A DNA stretch of 35,605 nucleotides from Candidatus Poribacteria bacterium (GTDB lineage Bacteria > Poribacteria > WGA-4E > UBA9662), in assembly GCA_012963885.1 (NCBI GenBank), contig DTUY01000013.1, positions 1 through 35,605 of the forward strand, in the 5' to 3' direction. The notes below the pieces were generated by a model. That model worked only from the letters and a program-made list of their open reading frames with translations, was not told where the DNA came from and ran no database searches. Both the position numbers and the translations under genes were made by a program. Position 1 is the stretch's first letter. Each line of letters opens with the position of its first letter. Below are positions 1-8,360 of the stretch, piece after piece.

Positions 1-9
1 TTGGCGTGA

Positions 10-654
10 ATGTTAACAGGCCCTAGCAATTGCAGTTTATTATTTAGCTTTCATCTCTTCTACCAGCAACGGCGTTCCAAGATTCAACACGGTTTTGATA
101 CATTACCAACCCTTATTTTTATCTGTAAGATTTTGATTATCTGGGGAATCATTATTGCCTTTATCACCATTATGAACAATCATCAAGGGGTTACCATACC
201 AGTCTGTATTTTGATGATACTGGCTTTAGTTTTTACTTTTATTACCAGAAACACTCGATTTGGTCGTTACGTCTATGCGGTTGGTGGTAATGCTGAAGCC
301 TCATATCTCTCAGGAATAAACGTTCAGAAGATTACACTCATTGTTTTTGCCATTATGGGGATGATGATGGCAGTTGCAGGAATTATTATGACATCACGAA
401 TCGGGAGTGCAAGCCCAGAAGCAAGAAGACTCCTGGAACTCGATGCTATTGCCGCGTGCGTAATTGGTGGAGCCAGTCTGATGGGAGGACGGGGAAGTAT
501 ACCAGGGGCGATCTTAGGAGCATTGGTGATGGAAAGTTTAAATAACAGAATGAGTATGGCCAACCTTGATTCTGCCTGGCAAAATATAATCAAGGGATTG
601 GTGCTAGTTTCAGCGGTTTGGTTTGATATCACTTCGCACAGAGATAACAAGTAA
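10..654 (+). CDS. Sugar ABC transporter permease, XylH/RbsC type, C-terminal part only (5' truncated or decayed)
   Basis: This is the C-terminal half of a BPD_transp_2 permease, the membrane subunit of a pentose-type sugar importer. Hydrophobic helices alternate with the family signature running from TRFGRYVYAVGGNAEA through LSGINV, then LDAIAACVIGGASLMGG and PGAILGALVMESLNN, ending in an AVWFD tail. That order is typical of XylH. About 210 residues are present against roughly 390 for the family. Homology starts near residue 15. All three forward frames hit a stop in the first 26 bases (TGA at 7-9, TAA at 14-16, TAG at 24-26), so the missing half is not simply off the window edge in the same frame. 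The ATG at 10 is therefore probably not the ancestral start. The gene may be a pseudogene, or the assembly may contain an error. No ATPase or binding-protein gene follows. Confidence 0.6.
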   Translation: MLTGPSNCSLLFSFHLFYQQRRSKIQHGFDTLPTLIFICKILIIWGIIIAFITIMNNHQGVTIPVCILMILALVFTFITRNTRFGRYVYAVGGNAEASYLSGINVQKITLIVFAIMGMMMAVAGIIMTSRIGSASPEARRLLELDAIAACVIGGASLMGGRGSIPGAILGALVMESLNNRMSMANLDSAWQNIIKGLVLVSAVWFDITSHRDNK

Positions 655-811
655 TTTTATCATCTGTACAATCATTAGATTAATTTGTTTTACCTGTGAC
701 AAAATACAAATCAGCTCCCGATACTTTTGCTCTTAGTTTGCGGGTTGCTGGAGCTAGTATTCTTAGGCATTTACTGAATCAAGATTAGAATCAGATTTCG
801 GTTAGAGAGAA

Positions 812-1711
812 ATGGCACATTTTGTTGAGTTGTCCCTAGATCATCTGCAAACACTTGCGGATTTTTGCAATGCCAACTGTGAGTTGCACCAAGGACAATT
901 TGAACCAGAAATTATTAAGAAGCGCATATTTGATGATCCAGATTATCAGAATGAGCATGGGTTTTTATTACGTCATAAAACAGAGATAATAGGTTGTATG
1001 ATCGGTGTAGTTCGGGGTGAAGAGGGTTGGATCAAGCTATTTGGGATAGATCAATACTATCGGCGTAAGGGGTTTGGCAATGTGATGCTGGTAGAACTGG
1101 AGGCTCTTTTTAAGTCCGCAGGATGCAGCCAAATTCATGTTCTCAACGCCGCACCTTATTATTTTACACCTGGTTTGGATGTGCGCTATACTAATGCATT
1201 TTGCTTTTTAAAATCAAACGGTTACCAATTTAACAACTATGTTCACAACATGAGTGTTGATCTACAGGAGAATGATTTTGACTTCTCCCAATCTGAACAG
1301 TTATTATCAAATATAGGCATGGGAATCAAGCGATTAGATCATCAAGACCAACAGGCATACTACCAATGGGTTTTAGGCACTTGGGGAGAAGGGTGGACTA
1401 CGGAGTCCAGTAATGGGTTAAAGAACGATCCAGTTACTACTTTTTTCATAGTGGATAAACACAAAGCAATCCGCGGTTTTGCATCCTACGATGTCACTAT
1501 GTTTCGTGGCAGTTTCGGCCCAACGGGAGTTGATAAAGAATTACGTGGTTTAGGAATTGGTAAAGCCTTATTATTGCGTTGCTTACTGGACATGAAACAT
1601 CGTGGATATCCTCGATGTGAGATTGGATGGGTTGGGCCAATTTCGTTCTATGCTCACACGGTCGACGCCAAAATATGTGCCACCTTCGTGCAAGGAAGTA
1701 AAAAACTTTAA
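812..1711 (+). CDS. GNAT family N-acetyltransferase with two GNAT domains
   Basis: The protein has 299 residues and two GNAT folds in tandem. In the N-terminal half the acetyl-CoA-binding motif A appears as YYRRKGFGN near residues 85-95. In the C-terminal half the matching stretch is KELRGLGIGKALL, near residues 243-255. It is followed by a typical GNAT ending with GWVGPISFY. The substrate cannot be read from sequence; double GNAT proteins acetylate diverse amines. The ATG at 812 is preceded by a weak purine-rich stretch (AGAGAGA). The stop lies 13 bases before the hemE start, so it may be co-transcribed with hemE-hemH, although no functional link to haem synthesis is evident. The C-terminus is in frame and aligns with the family pattern, so I see no frameshift. 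Confidence 0.75.
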   Translation: MAHFVELSLDHLQTLADFCNANCELHQGQFEPEIIKKRIFDDPDYQNEHGFLLRHKTEIIGCMIGVVRGEEGWIKLFGIDQYYRRKGFGNVMLVELEALFKSAGCSQIHVLNAAPYYFTPGLDVRYTNAFCFLKSNGYQFNNYVHNMSVDLQENDFDFSQSEQLLSNIGMGIKRLDHQDQQAYYQWVLGTWGEGWTTESSNGLKNDPVTTFFIVDKHKAIRGFASYDVTMFRGSFGPTGVDKELRGLGIGKALLLRCLLDMKHRGYPRCEIGWVGPISFYAHTVDAKICATFVQGSKKL

Positions 1712-1724
1712 AACGGGGAACAGT

Positions 1725-2780
1725 ATGATCGAAACAGAAACATCTAGCCTACTCAATGATTCGGTGTTCATGAAAGCGTGCCGATGTGAACCAACTGACT
1801 ACACGCCGATTTGGCTGATGCGTCAAGCCGGAAGATACATGAAAGAGTACCGTAAAATCCGGGAGAAAGTACCTTTTCTGGATCTGTGCCAGAATGCCCA
1901 ACTGGCGGCTGAAGTGATGATAACAGCTGTCGAACGTATAGGTGTTGACGCGGCTATAATCTTTTCCGATATTCTGCTTATTCTGCAGCCAATGGGCATG
2001 GATCTAGAATACGTAAAGGGGGAAGGCCCTATTTTAAATAACCCGATTCGTACGGCTGATCAAATTAGGAACTTACGTGAAGTAGAGCCTGACGAATCTT
2101 TGAGCTTTGTGTTTGATGTTGTGCGAGAGACACGAGCTATGCTTCAACCAAATATTCCATTGATCGGTTTTGCTGGTGCCCCTTTTACTGTGGCAAGCTA
2201 TATGATAGAAGGCGGAAGTTCAAGGAATTATGAAAACACAAAAACCTTGATGTACAGCGAGCCGAGCGCATGGCGTGACTTGATGTCATTGATCAGTTTG
2301 GCTACTACCAAATACCTGAATGGTCAAGTCAAAGCCGGTGCGCAAGCATTGCAGCTTTTTGATAGTTGGGTCGGTTGTCTCAGTCCGTCCGATTACCGCG
2401 AATTCGTATTACCCTATACAAAATCTGTTATTGACACCATTGTCGATGGAACCCCACTAATCCATTTCGGCACTGGAACCGCAATGCTGCTTGAACTAAT
2501 GAAAGAAGCAGGCGGTCAGGTAATTGGACTAGACTTTCGGGTTGAACTCAACCAAGCGTGGGACAGACTCGGACAAATTGCAGTACAGGGCAATCTTGAT
2601 CCATGCGTGCTTTATGCTGATTATCCAGGAATTGAGAAACGTGCCAAACAGGTGTTAGATCAAACCGAAGGCCGGAACGGTCATATTTTTAATCTGGGGC
2701 ACGGTATACTACCAACCATGTCTGTTGACAAAGTGGTTGCCCTAGTTGACTACGTGCATAACCAGAGCAGCAAATCATGA
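1725..2780 (+). CDS. hemE: Uroporphyrinogen decarboxylase
   Basis: This cytosolic enzyme decarboxylates the four acetate side chains of uroporphyrinogen III to give coproporphyrinogen III in haem synthesis. The signature WLMRQAGRY is at residues 30-38 and carries the substrate-binding arginines. IIFSDILL carries the catalytic aspartate, and GFAGAPFTVASYMIEGG is the second family signature. LIHFGTGT and a C-terminal NLGHGILP complete the family pattern. At 351 residues it is normal length. I chose the ATG at 1725 because GGGGAA sits just upstream. The frame stays open back to an ATG at 1602, but that start would lie deep inside the GNAT gene and lacks homology. ATG at 1770 is a possible shorter start. 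The stop overlaps the hemH start by four bases (ATGA), indicating translational coupling. Confidence 0.95.
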   Translation: MIETETSSLLNDSVFMKACRCEPTDYTPIWLMRQAGRYMKEYRKIREKVPFLDLCQNAQLAAEVMITAVERIGVDAAIIFSDILLILQPMGMDLEYVKGEGPILNNPIRTADQIRNLREVEPDESLSFVFDVVRETRAMLQPNIPLIGFAGAPFTVASYMIEGGSSRNYENTKTLMYSEPSAWRDLMSLISLATTKYLNGQVKAGAQALQLFDSWVGCLSPSDYREFVLPYTKSVIDTIVDGTPLIHFGTGTAMLLELMKEAGGQVIGLDFRVELNQAWDRLGQIAVQGNLDPCVLYADYPGIEKRAKQVLDQTEGRNGHIFNLGHGILPTMSVDKVVALVDYVHNQSSKS

Positions 2781-3733
2781 ATCAATACGATGGTGTATTT
2801 CTGATCGGCTTCGGTGGACCGACACCTGGCTGCTGTAAGCGGCTAGATCCCTGCCCGGGAAGCGAAGCACTCTGTTTCGTTCAGTGTATCGTTGGCACTA
2901 ATAATATGGATCGAGTTGAAGAGGTCGCTAAGCATTACAACGTTTTTGGTGGTTTCTCTCCATTCAATGAACTAACTTTCAAGCAAGCAACCGCGTTAAA
3001 AGATGTTCTAAAAAGCCGAGGACTCGATCTTCCGGTTTATATCGGCATGCGCAATTGGTCACCGTTTTTTGGTGAAACCGTGGAGCAGATGGTTACGGAT
3101 GGATCAAGGAGTATTATTGGAATCATATTGTCATCTTTCCAGTCAAGTGCCAGTTGGGAACGCTATCAGCAAGAAGTGCAGGATGCCGTTAATATGTCAG
3201 AAAATGGGCCGCTGGTTGTTCGCTACATAGAACCTTGGTACAAAGAAGATGGGTTTATTGATGCTGTTACTGATTTAATCCGATCATCATGCCTAGGTTG
3301 GAGTCGTGAACGGTTTAAAAGAGCAGGTCTGATCCTAACCGCACATGCTATTCCTCAGACTGCTGCAGAACAATCGCCTTACACAAAGCAATTCATCGAA
3401 ACCGCAAAGTTGGTTGCCACCCGACTTGATAAGCACTTTGAAATCGCCTATCAAAGTGCTCCCGATAACCCACCTATTTCTTGGACGCAACCGACTATCG
3501 AAAGCCTCATTGAATCAAAAAAAGGAAAAAATGTTAATGATATAATTGTATCACCGATTGGCTTTTTGTGTGATCATGTTGAAATACTTTACGATCTTGA
3601 TATTGCAGGGAAAAAAAAAGCACAATCGTGCGGAATAACTATGGTTCGAGCAGGAACGGTAGGTAACCATCCACTCTTTATTGAAATGCTTGCGGATCGA
3701 ATTGAAGACATGCTGTCTGATTCAAAGAAGTAA
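2777..3733 (+). CDS. hemH: Ferrochelatase (protoporphyrin or coproporphyrin type) with Cys-rich N-terminus
   Basis: The enzyme inserts Fe2+ into a porphyrin at the end of haem synthesis. At 318 residues it has the family pattern: FLIGFGGPT at the start, YIGMRNWSPFF, LTAHAIP with the metal-site histidine at residue 190, and DHVEILYDLD with glutamate 269. These correspond to the conserved His/Glu pair of ferrochelatases. It overlaps hemE by four bases. No oxidase gene (hemG, hemY, hemN) is in the window, so sequence does not decide between the protoporphyrin and coproporphyrin routes. The unusual part is the segment at residues 17-40, with cysteines at 19, 20, 26, 33 and 37 where many ferrochelatases have none. 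The last 12 bases overlap the 3' end of the convergent isochorismatase-like gene. Confidence 0.92.
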   Translation: MNQYDGVFLIGFGGPTPGCCKRLDPCPGSEALCFVQCIVGTNNMDRVEEVAKHYNVFGGFSPFNELTFKQATALKDVLKSRGLDLPVYIGMRNWSPFFGETVEQMVTDGSRSIIGIILSSFQSSASWERYQQEVQDAVNMSENGPLVVRYIEPWYKEDGFIDAVTDLIRSSCLGWSRERFKRAGLILTAHAIPQTAAEQSPYTKQFIETAKLVATRLDKHFEIAYQSAPDNPPISWTQPTIESLIESKKGKNVNDIIVSPIGFLCDHVEILYDLDIAGKKKAQSCGITMVRAGTVGNHPLFIEMLADRIEDMLSDSKK

Positions 3734-4453
3734 CTCTTGGCTTAGGCAGGAGGGACACCAATATTTCTCGATGTGCTGAACAACCAGTTCCGTACCTTCG
3801 TCATGACTGACGTAGGGTGGCATCTTTGGATTATACATTGAATCTGTCATATCACGAACCAAAACGCAATTGATCCCCCAATTCGTCATTTGACGAATGG
3901 CAAACGTTCTTCCTAGAATACACATATTCACTGCCACTCCCATAATAAACATATCTTGAATCCTGGCATCCATGAAAAAGCTATACACTTCATCACCATT
4001 ATCTGAAATCAGGTCTTCTTCGGCGATTCGAATGGCATCATGCTGACGGGTCCATGCGCGGTAGGGTTTTGGTGATGGGTTATCTTCGCAACCATCGTCA
4101 GAGGCATCAATTGGTAAAGGCGGATCGGTGATATGTAACGGATCAGGTGGTTGAACGCATGGCAAGCTGATTATGCCTTGCCGTTGTGGCAGATCCTTAT
4201 AGAAGTCCATGCAGTCAGACGGAGAATGGATAATCTGAAAACCTTGATTCCGAGCGGCCTCAATAACAATCGACATCTCGTGGGCGATCCGATTAAAACG
4301 GTTGGTAGAAGTTGGACACCAATGAAAATCCCACATATCACAGATTAAGATAGCTGTCTTAGCGGGATCGAACTGCTTTTTGAAATGGACTTCTTGCCAA
4401 GTATCGGAACCATGAAAAATATTTGTCCGGGTACGAAGCGTAATCTCAATCAC
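3722..4453 (-). CDS. Isochorismatase-like cysteine hydrolase
   Basis: This is a member of the isochorismatase/nicotinamidase hydrolase superfamily, which cleaves amides or vinyl ethers through an Asp-Lys-Cys triad. AILICDMWDFHWC at residues 34-46 supplies the catalytic aspartate (D39) on the first core strand. GVAVNMCILGR at 172-182 supplies the nucleophile C178 after the usual cis-peptide position. Length is 243 residues; the central segment, about residues 95-150, is long and rich in Pro and Asp, so the substrate pocket is probably atypical. The substrate cannot be assigned. The start is GTG at 4453 with no strong ribosome site, nine bases after the upstream membrane-protein gene, so it may depend on coupled translation. 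Its 3' end overlaps hemH. Confidence 0.8.
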   Translation of the reverse strand: MIEITLRTRTNIFHGSDTWQEVHFKKQFDPAKTAILICDMWDFHWCPTSTNRFNRIAHEMSIVIEAARNQGFQIIHSPSDCMDFYKDLPQRQGIISLPCVQPPDPLHITDPPLPIDASDDGCEDNPSPKPYRAWTRQHDAIRIAEEDLISDNGDEVYSFFMDARIQDMFIMGVAVNMCILGRTFAIRQMTNWGINCVLVRDMTDSMYNPKMPPYVSHDEGTELVVQHIEKYWCPSCLSQELLL

Positions 4454-4462
4454 AGCGGTTTT

Positions 4463-4990
4463 TTATTGGATATTATATGTGCGGAAATATAAATCTTCAA
4501 TATGCGTTTCCCAAATCAGATCTCTAGGGTCGACTTTGGGATTTGCTCTGGAGAATTCTTCTCGAGTAATTCGATTAAATTCAATTCTGAAGTGGGATCG
4601 CATTTCCTCTTTCACTAGAGGGTTCTGGAGTTCAATAGCTGTTTTATTACCGATAACCGTAATCATTAAATCTTTTATTCTGGCACGGGCGACCTTGGCA
4701 TAACCTTCCTTTTTTCGGGTTAGTATATGTTTGCCGGTAGGTATAGACCCAACTGCCTGTACCATAAAAAACCGGACACTATCTCCGTTTGGGTTAGCAA
4801 TATTACCACGAGCTTCATCAAAGACGTAGACCGTTTTATCTTCGTCAGAGAGCGTGAGCTCTTCATCAATCCCTTCTGTCTGGTTCAGTAAATATGTTAG
4901 CGGCTCTCGAGCAAAATAATGAACAACGAAAACCGCTGCTATTACAAGAATAAGCAACACAATGGCAAAGAAGATAATCGTTTTCATCAT
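4463..4990 (-). CDS. Membrane-anchored protein of unknown function
   Basis: The family is not recognised. The 175-residue protein begins with an uncleaved-looking hydrophobic helix, about residues 4-26, and the remainder is hydrophilic. This predicts a single-pass protein with its C-terminal domain outside the cytoplasm. The soluble part has a mixed alpha/beta look with many charged residues and no cysteines. Two adjacent ATG codons (4990 and 4987) could start translation. The gene begins eight bases after the mnmA stop and ends nine bases before the isochorismatase-like gene, so all three are likely in one transcript. Nothing in its sequence links it to tRNA thiolation. Confidence 0.65.
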   Translation of the reverse strand: MMKTIIFFAIVLLILVIAAVFVVHYFAREPLTYLLNQTEGIDEELTLSDEDKTVYVFDEARGNIANPNGDSVRFFMVQAVGSIPTGKHILTRKKEGYAKVARARIKDLMITVIGNKTAIELQNPLVKEEMRSHFRIEFNRITREEFSRANPKVDPRDLIWETHIEDLYFRTYNIQ

Positions 4991-4998
4991 CTGTGTTG

Positions 4999-6093
4999 CT
5001 ACTTAGAGATCCACCCTCCACCAATAACGAGATCGTCATGATAGAAAACGGCTGCCTGCCCGGGAGTAACAGCTCTCCGGGGACCATCGAATTGAATTTC
5101 AGCTAATGTGTCACCTAATGGAGAGATTGTCGCCATCGATCCTGAATCTTTATAGCGAATTTTGACTTTGGCGCGGATGGGTGATTCTAGTTTGCCAATT
5201 GAGATTAGATTTAAATCCTCTACTTGCATGCTGTCTCGCATCAGGCTTTGCAATTCGCCAACGACAATTGTATTATCTGTTGTCTGGATTTTTGTAACAT
5301 AAAGTGGTGTCTTGGCAGAGATTCCAAGCCCACGGCGTTGTCCGATTGTATAAAACGGAATGCCTTGATGCTCACCAAGTTTTTCGTTATCTTGATTGAT
5401 GATGGATCCCGGCTGAATCCGTTCAGGAATTCGGTCTTTTAGAAACCGCTTATAATTATCATCTGCGATGAAACAAAGTTCCTGACTCTCCGGTTTATCG
5501 GCTGTCAGCATATTATACTCGCGTGCAATCTTCCTGACCTGATTTTTGTTAAGCTCGCCGAGCGGCATAATTGCACGGCTCAGTTGGTCTTGGGTCAAGG
5601 AAAACAGGAAGTAGGATTGATCTTTCTGTTGATCAACACCACAGCGCAGCAGATAACGACCATTTTCTGCATCTTGTTCAATTCGCGCATAGTGTCCTGT
5701 AGCCACATAGTCGTAACCAAGTTGATCCGCTTGGTCAAGCAGTTTCCCGAACTTTAAATCCTTATTGCACATCACGCATGGACTGGGTGTACGTCCGGCA
5801 ATATATTCATCGACAAAATAGTCAACAATACTTTTCCGAAACTGATCCGCATAGTTGAAAGCGTAGAATGGAATATTTAACAGTCTGGAAACACGACGTG
5901 CGTCCTCTACACCTTCAAGTGAGCAGCAATTTGGCTTACTATCGTCAAATTCAGCTGTATCGTGGTTACCAAGTCTCATGGTGACAGCTATTACGTCATA
6001 ACCGGCCTCCACCATCAAGGCAGCCGTCACCGAACTGTCAACACCACCACTCATAGCGGCAATAATCTTTTTACCCACTTTTGACCTAACCAT
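4999..6093 (-). CDS. mnmA: tRNA-specific 2-thiouridylase MnmA
   Basis: MnmA thiolates C2 of the wobble uridine (U34) in tRNAs for Lys, Glu and Gln, using ATP and a persulfide sulfur. The PP-loop SGGVDSS is at residues 15-21. The catalytic cysteines are C109 in CVMCNKDLKF and C207 in SQELCFI, with ATGHYAR at 131-137 and KDQSYFLFSL at 157-166. The C-terminal beta-barrel includes YTIGQRRGLGI and ends with GGGWI. At 364 residues it has normal length. It overlaps the upstream larE gene by eight bases, so it is probably translated by coupling. It may be expressed from the same transcript as def and suhB upstream. Confidence 0.95.
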   Translation of the reverse strand: MVRSKVGKKIIAAMSGGVDSSVTAALMVEAGYDVIAVTMRLGNHDTAEFDDSKPNCCSLEGVEDARRVSRLLNIPFYAFNYADQFRKSIVDYFVDEYIAGRTPSPCVMCNKDLKFGKLLDQADQLGYDYVATGHYARIEQDAENGRYLLRCGVDQQKDQSYFLFSLTQDQLSRAIMPLGELNKNQVRKIAREYNMLTADKPESQELCFIADDNYKRFLKDRIPERIQPGSIINQDNEKLGEHQGIPFYTIGQRRGLGISAKTPLYVTKIQTTDNTIVVGELQSLMRDSMQVEDLNLISIGKLESPIRAKVKIRYKDSGSMATISPLGDTLAEIQFDGPRRAVTPGQAAVFYHDDLVIGGGWISK

Positions 6094-6943
6094 TCAACGA
6101 AGTTTCAACTGCTTCCAATCCCAATTTAATAACTTTAGCTACACCCGTGTTCAGACTTCCAGATCGATATCCTTGCAGATCAAGCGCCACAAACCTATAA
6201 CCAAGTGATTTGAATTTTTGGTTAATCTGTCTTCGAATGTTCTTTTGTCTCATTAGGTTAATGCCGTCTACGTCTAGTTCAACCCTGGCAAAGTCGTCGT
6301 GATGCCTGACCCGAAACTGATGGATACCAAGATCATACAGAAACTGTTCCGCTTGATCTACTTGTCGTAATTTTTCTCGTGTAATTCTCGTACCATATGG
6401 GAAGCGAGAAGATAAACAAGCGAAGGCGGGTTTGTCCCATGTTTTTAACTCCCATTTCTTTGAGGCCTGCCGAATATCTGTTTTCGTCAGGTTAGCTTCA
6501 ATTAATGGTGCCCGAATTCCCATCTCTTTGGCAGCATCCATGCCGGGACGATGATCGCCGATATCATCTGGAATTGCGCCGTAAACCATTGTACCCATAT
6601 TATACTTTTCCGCGATTACCTTAAGTTTATCGAAAAGCTCACTTTTGCAAAAGTAGCAGCGGTTAATTGAATTGCTGACATAGCCTTCGATTTCAAGTTC
6701 ATCGGTACTAACTGTTTCAAGTCGAATGCCAATCTCCTCAGCAATCTTTTGCGCCGCTTCCATTTCGCGTTCAGGATACGAATCAGAAATTGCGGTCACA
6801 GCGAGGGCATTGTCACCAACTGCCCTGATTGCCGCTTCTGCTAAAAAGGTACTGTCCACTCCACCTGAGAAAGCGACAATAAGGCGTCCATACGATTTTA
6901 GGATCTTATCCAGATGATCTAATTTTTGATCAAACGCTAACAT
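6086..6943 (-). CDS. larE: LarE-family ATP-dependent sacrificial sulfur transferase
   Basis: LarE-type proteins adenylate a substrate carboxylate and donate sulfur from a cysteine or cluster. In the known system this builds the nickel-pincer cofactor of lactate racemase. The PP-loop SGGVDST lies near residues 26-32. NRCYFCKSELF places C96 and C99, and KPAFACLSSRFPYGTRIT places C176 where the sacrificial cysteine of Lactobacillus LarE sits. The trio C96/C99/C176 suggests the variant thought to recycle sulfur through an iron-sulfur cluster. I prefer ATG at 6943, because AGGGGA lies about seven bases upstream; the open frame extends five codons further to a TTG. No larA, larB or larC is in the window. 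The eight-base overlap with mnmA couples two sulfur-transfer enzymes. Confidence 0.85.
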   Translation of the reverse strand: MLAFDQKLDHLDKILKSYGRLIVAFSGGVDSTFLAEAAIRAVGDNALAVTAISDSYPEREMEAAQKIAEEIGIRLETVSTDELEIEGYVSNSINRCYFCKSELFDKLKVIAEKYNMGTMVYGAIPDDIGDHRPGMDAAKEMGIRAPLIEANLTKTDIRQASKKWELKTWDKPAFACLSSRFPYGTRITREKLRQVDQAEQFLYDLGIHQFRVRHHDDFARVELDVDGINLMRQKNIRRQINQKFKSLGYRFVALDLQGYRSGSLNTGVAKVIKLGLEAVETSLNG

Positions 6944-6967
6944 AACATTTCCCCTCAAATACTTAAA

Positions 6968-7690
6968 TTAACTTCTGCTTCCGGTGAACTGTGAGAAAAG
7001 CGGATCATAGATCTCCATCCGTTGAAGAAGATGAACCATACGATTTCCATCGGCGGTATCTATCATAGTCGGATGAAACATGCCCGCGACTGTCCTAGCT
7101 TTGTAGCCATGTGGTGAATAAACACTTAAATATTGAAGAGCTGTTTCTATATCTTTCAAAGCCTCGGCATGGGCAAGTACAGTTCAGGATAAACATACGC
7201 CGCTGGTCGTCACCGCCACATGGAGCATAGTATAGATTATAATTAAAATAACAATATCCTCAGGAGTAGTTTCAATAACTATGCTACCGGGGAACTCAGT
7301 AGGCGGAACACCAAAATGATCAGGCTAACTACCATGGAGAAGGCGAACCGCACATGCATCGCGAGTTAAGAAATCTATAATATAGAAGGCTAACTATCAT
7401 CAGGATACCATTCAGTACTTCCAGTGTAATAATTATCATTACCAAGTAATTAAAGTTCTCGCCCAACCCCCCAATTAAATCTAGAATAGCACACATTCCT
7501 GTGTGTGCTCAATTGAACCACCAAACACGGCACGGCTTAATACCATCACGCTCCTTTCCTCCATCACGGTTCTGGATCGACCACTCAAATCCTTCGATAA
7601 TTTTCTACATTTCATCCTGTGAATAAAGCTTGGGGATCATCAGGCAGCCAAAAGTATTGAAAAAGTTGATCTATCTTCAGGTTAATTTTA
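6968..7690 (-). pseudogene. Decayed phytanoyl-CoA dioxygenase (PhyH) family gene
   Basis: The 560-base stretch that looks empty upstream of larE contains a PhyH gene in pieces. Reading the minus strand downwards, about 7605-7450 gives FEWSIQNRDGG and later CAILDLIGGLGENFNYL, with TAG and TGA stops. After a frameshift, about 7446-7390 gives GNDNYYTGSTEWYPDDS. About 7321-7160 gives HFGVPPTEFPGSIVIETTPE and then YNLYYAPCGGDDQRRMF. After another shift, 7175-6968 gives the intact tail with ALQYLSVYSPHGYKA. These fall in the order expected for PhyH proteins. Both iron-binding histidine positions read tyrosine (EWYPDD for HxD, and LYYAP for LYHA). The 5' boundary is approximate. It is a different PhyH subtype from the two intact copies at 23491-25312. 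Confidence 0.8.
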
Positions 7691-7718
7691 TCAGTAGCAC
7701 TCTTGATAATCCCGCTGG

Positions 7719-8300
7719 TTATACGGAAATCTCGGCGTATTCTTGTCTGATTTGACGTAGTTTGGCTTTAAGCCGCTTCTGCTTTTTTCGGCTTAGATGA
7801 TCTATAAACAATATACCATTTAAATGGTCAATCTCATGCTGTAGTACGCGTGCTAGAAGTGATTCATCTTCAATAACAATTTCCTCGTCATCTAAGGTGC
7901 GGGCAGAAGCAATTACCTTTTCTGGTCGTTTTACCTCAGCCTTTAACTCTGGGATGCTCAAGCATCCCTCCTCAATAATAGATTCCCCTTCCTGTTCTAG
8001 AATTTCCGGATTAATCAGAACAATCGGAGCATTATCAGGATCATCTCGATCAATATCAATAACGATCAGCCTCCTCAGAATTCCAACCTGAGTCGCAGCT
8101 AAGCCAATCCCAATTGGGTTGCTATACATGGTCGCCAGCATTCTGTTTGCTATTTGATAATCTTCTTCTGTGATTTCTTCAATAGGCAAAGCCTTTTCGT
8201 GTAAAACCGGATCTCCATATATTCGGATACGGTAGATCTCACCATCCTCTGACAAATGGGAATCGAGTTTTCGATTCTCCTCTATTGGATTGCCTGCCAT
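7719..8300 (-). CDS. def: Peptide deformylase
   Basis: The enzyme removes the N-formyl group from new proteins. All three metal-site motifs are present: GIGLAATQVG (motif 1), EEGCLSIP (motif 2, with the metal-binding cysteine) and QHEIDHLNG (motif 3, with both histidines and the catalytic glutamate). Length is 193 residues, about 20 longer than usual at the N-terminus before the conserved IRIYGDPVL. The ATG at 8300 has a good ribosome site (AGGGGA), so the extension is probably translated. The C-terminus is basic (RKKQKRLKAKLRQIR). It follows the inositol-phosphatase-family gene by 72 bases on the same strand. Confidence 0.95.
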   Translation of the reverse strand: MAGNPIEENRKLDSHLSEDGEIYRIRIYGDPVLHEKALPIEEITEEDYQIANRMLATMYSNPIGIGLAATQVGILRRLIVIDIDRDDPDNAPIVLINPEILEQEGESIIEEGCLSIPELKAEVKRPEKVIASARTLDDEEIVIEDESLLARVLQHEIDHLNGILFIDHLSRKKQKRLKAKLRQIRQEYAEISV

Positions 8301-8360
8301 CAGCTTTTCCCCTCATGTAATCACAATTTGCTAATCATATCACTATGAAACGTACCAGTC

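Noticed and set aside
712..760. Inverted AGCTCC/GGAGCT in the gap upstream of the GNAT gene
   Set aside because: The arms are separated by a long loop and are imperfect, with no T run. It could be chance.
1602..1724. Extended N-terminus for the uroporphyrinogen decarboxylase
   Set aside because: It lies inside the GNAT gene in another frame, has no HemE similarity, and ATG 1725 has its own ribosome site.
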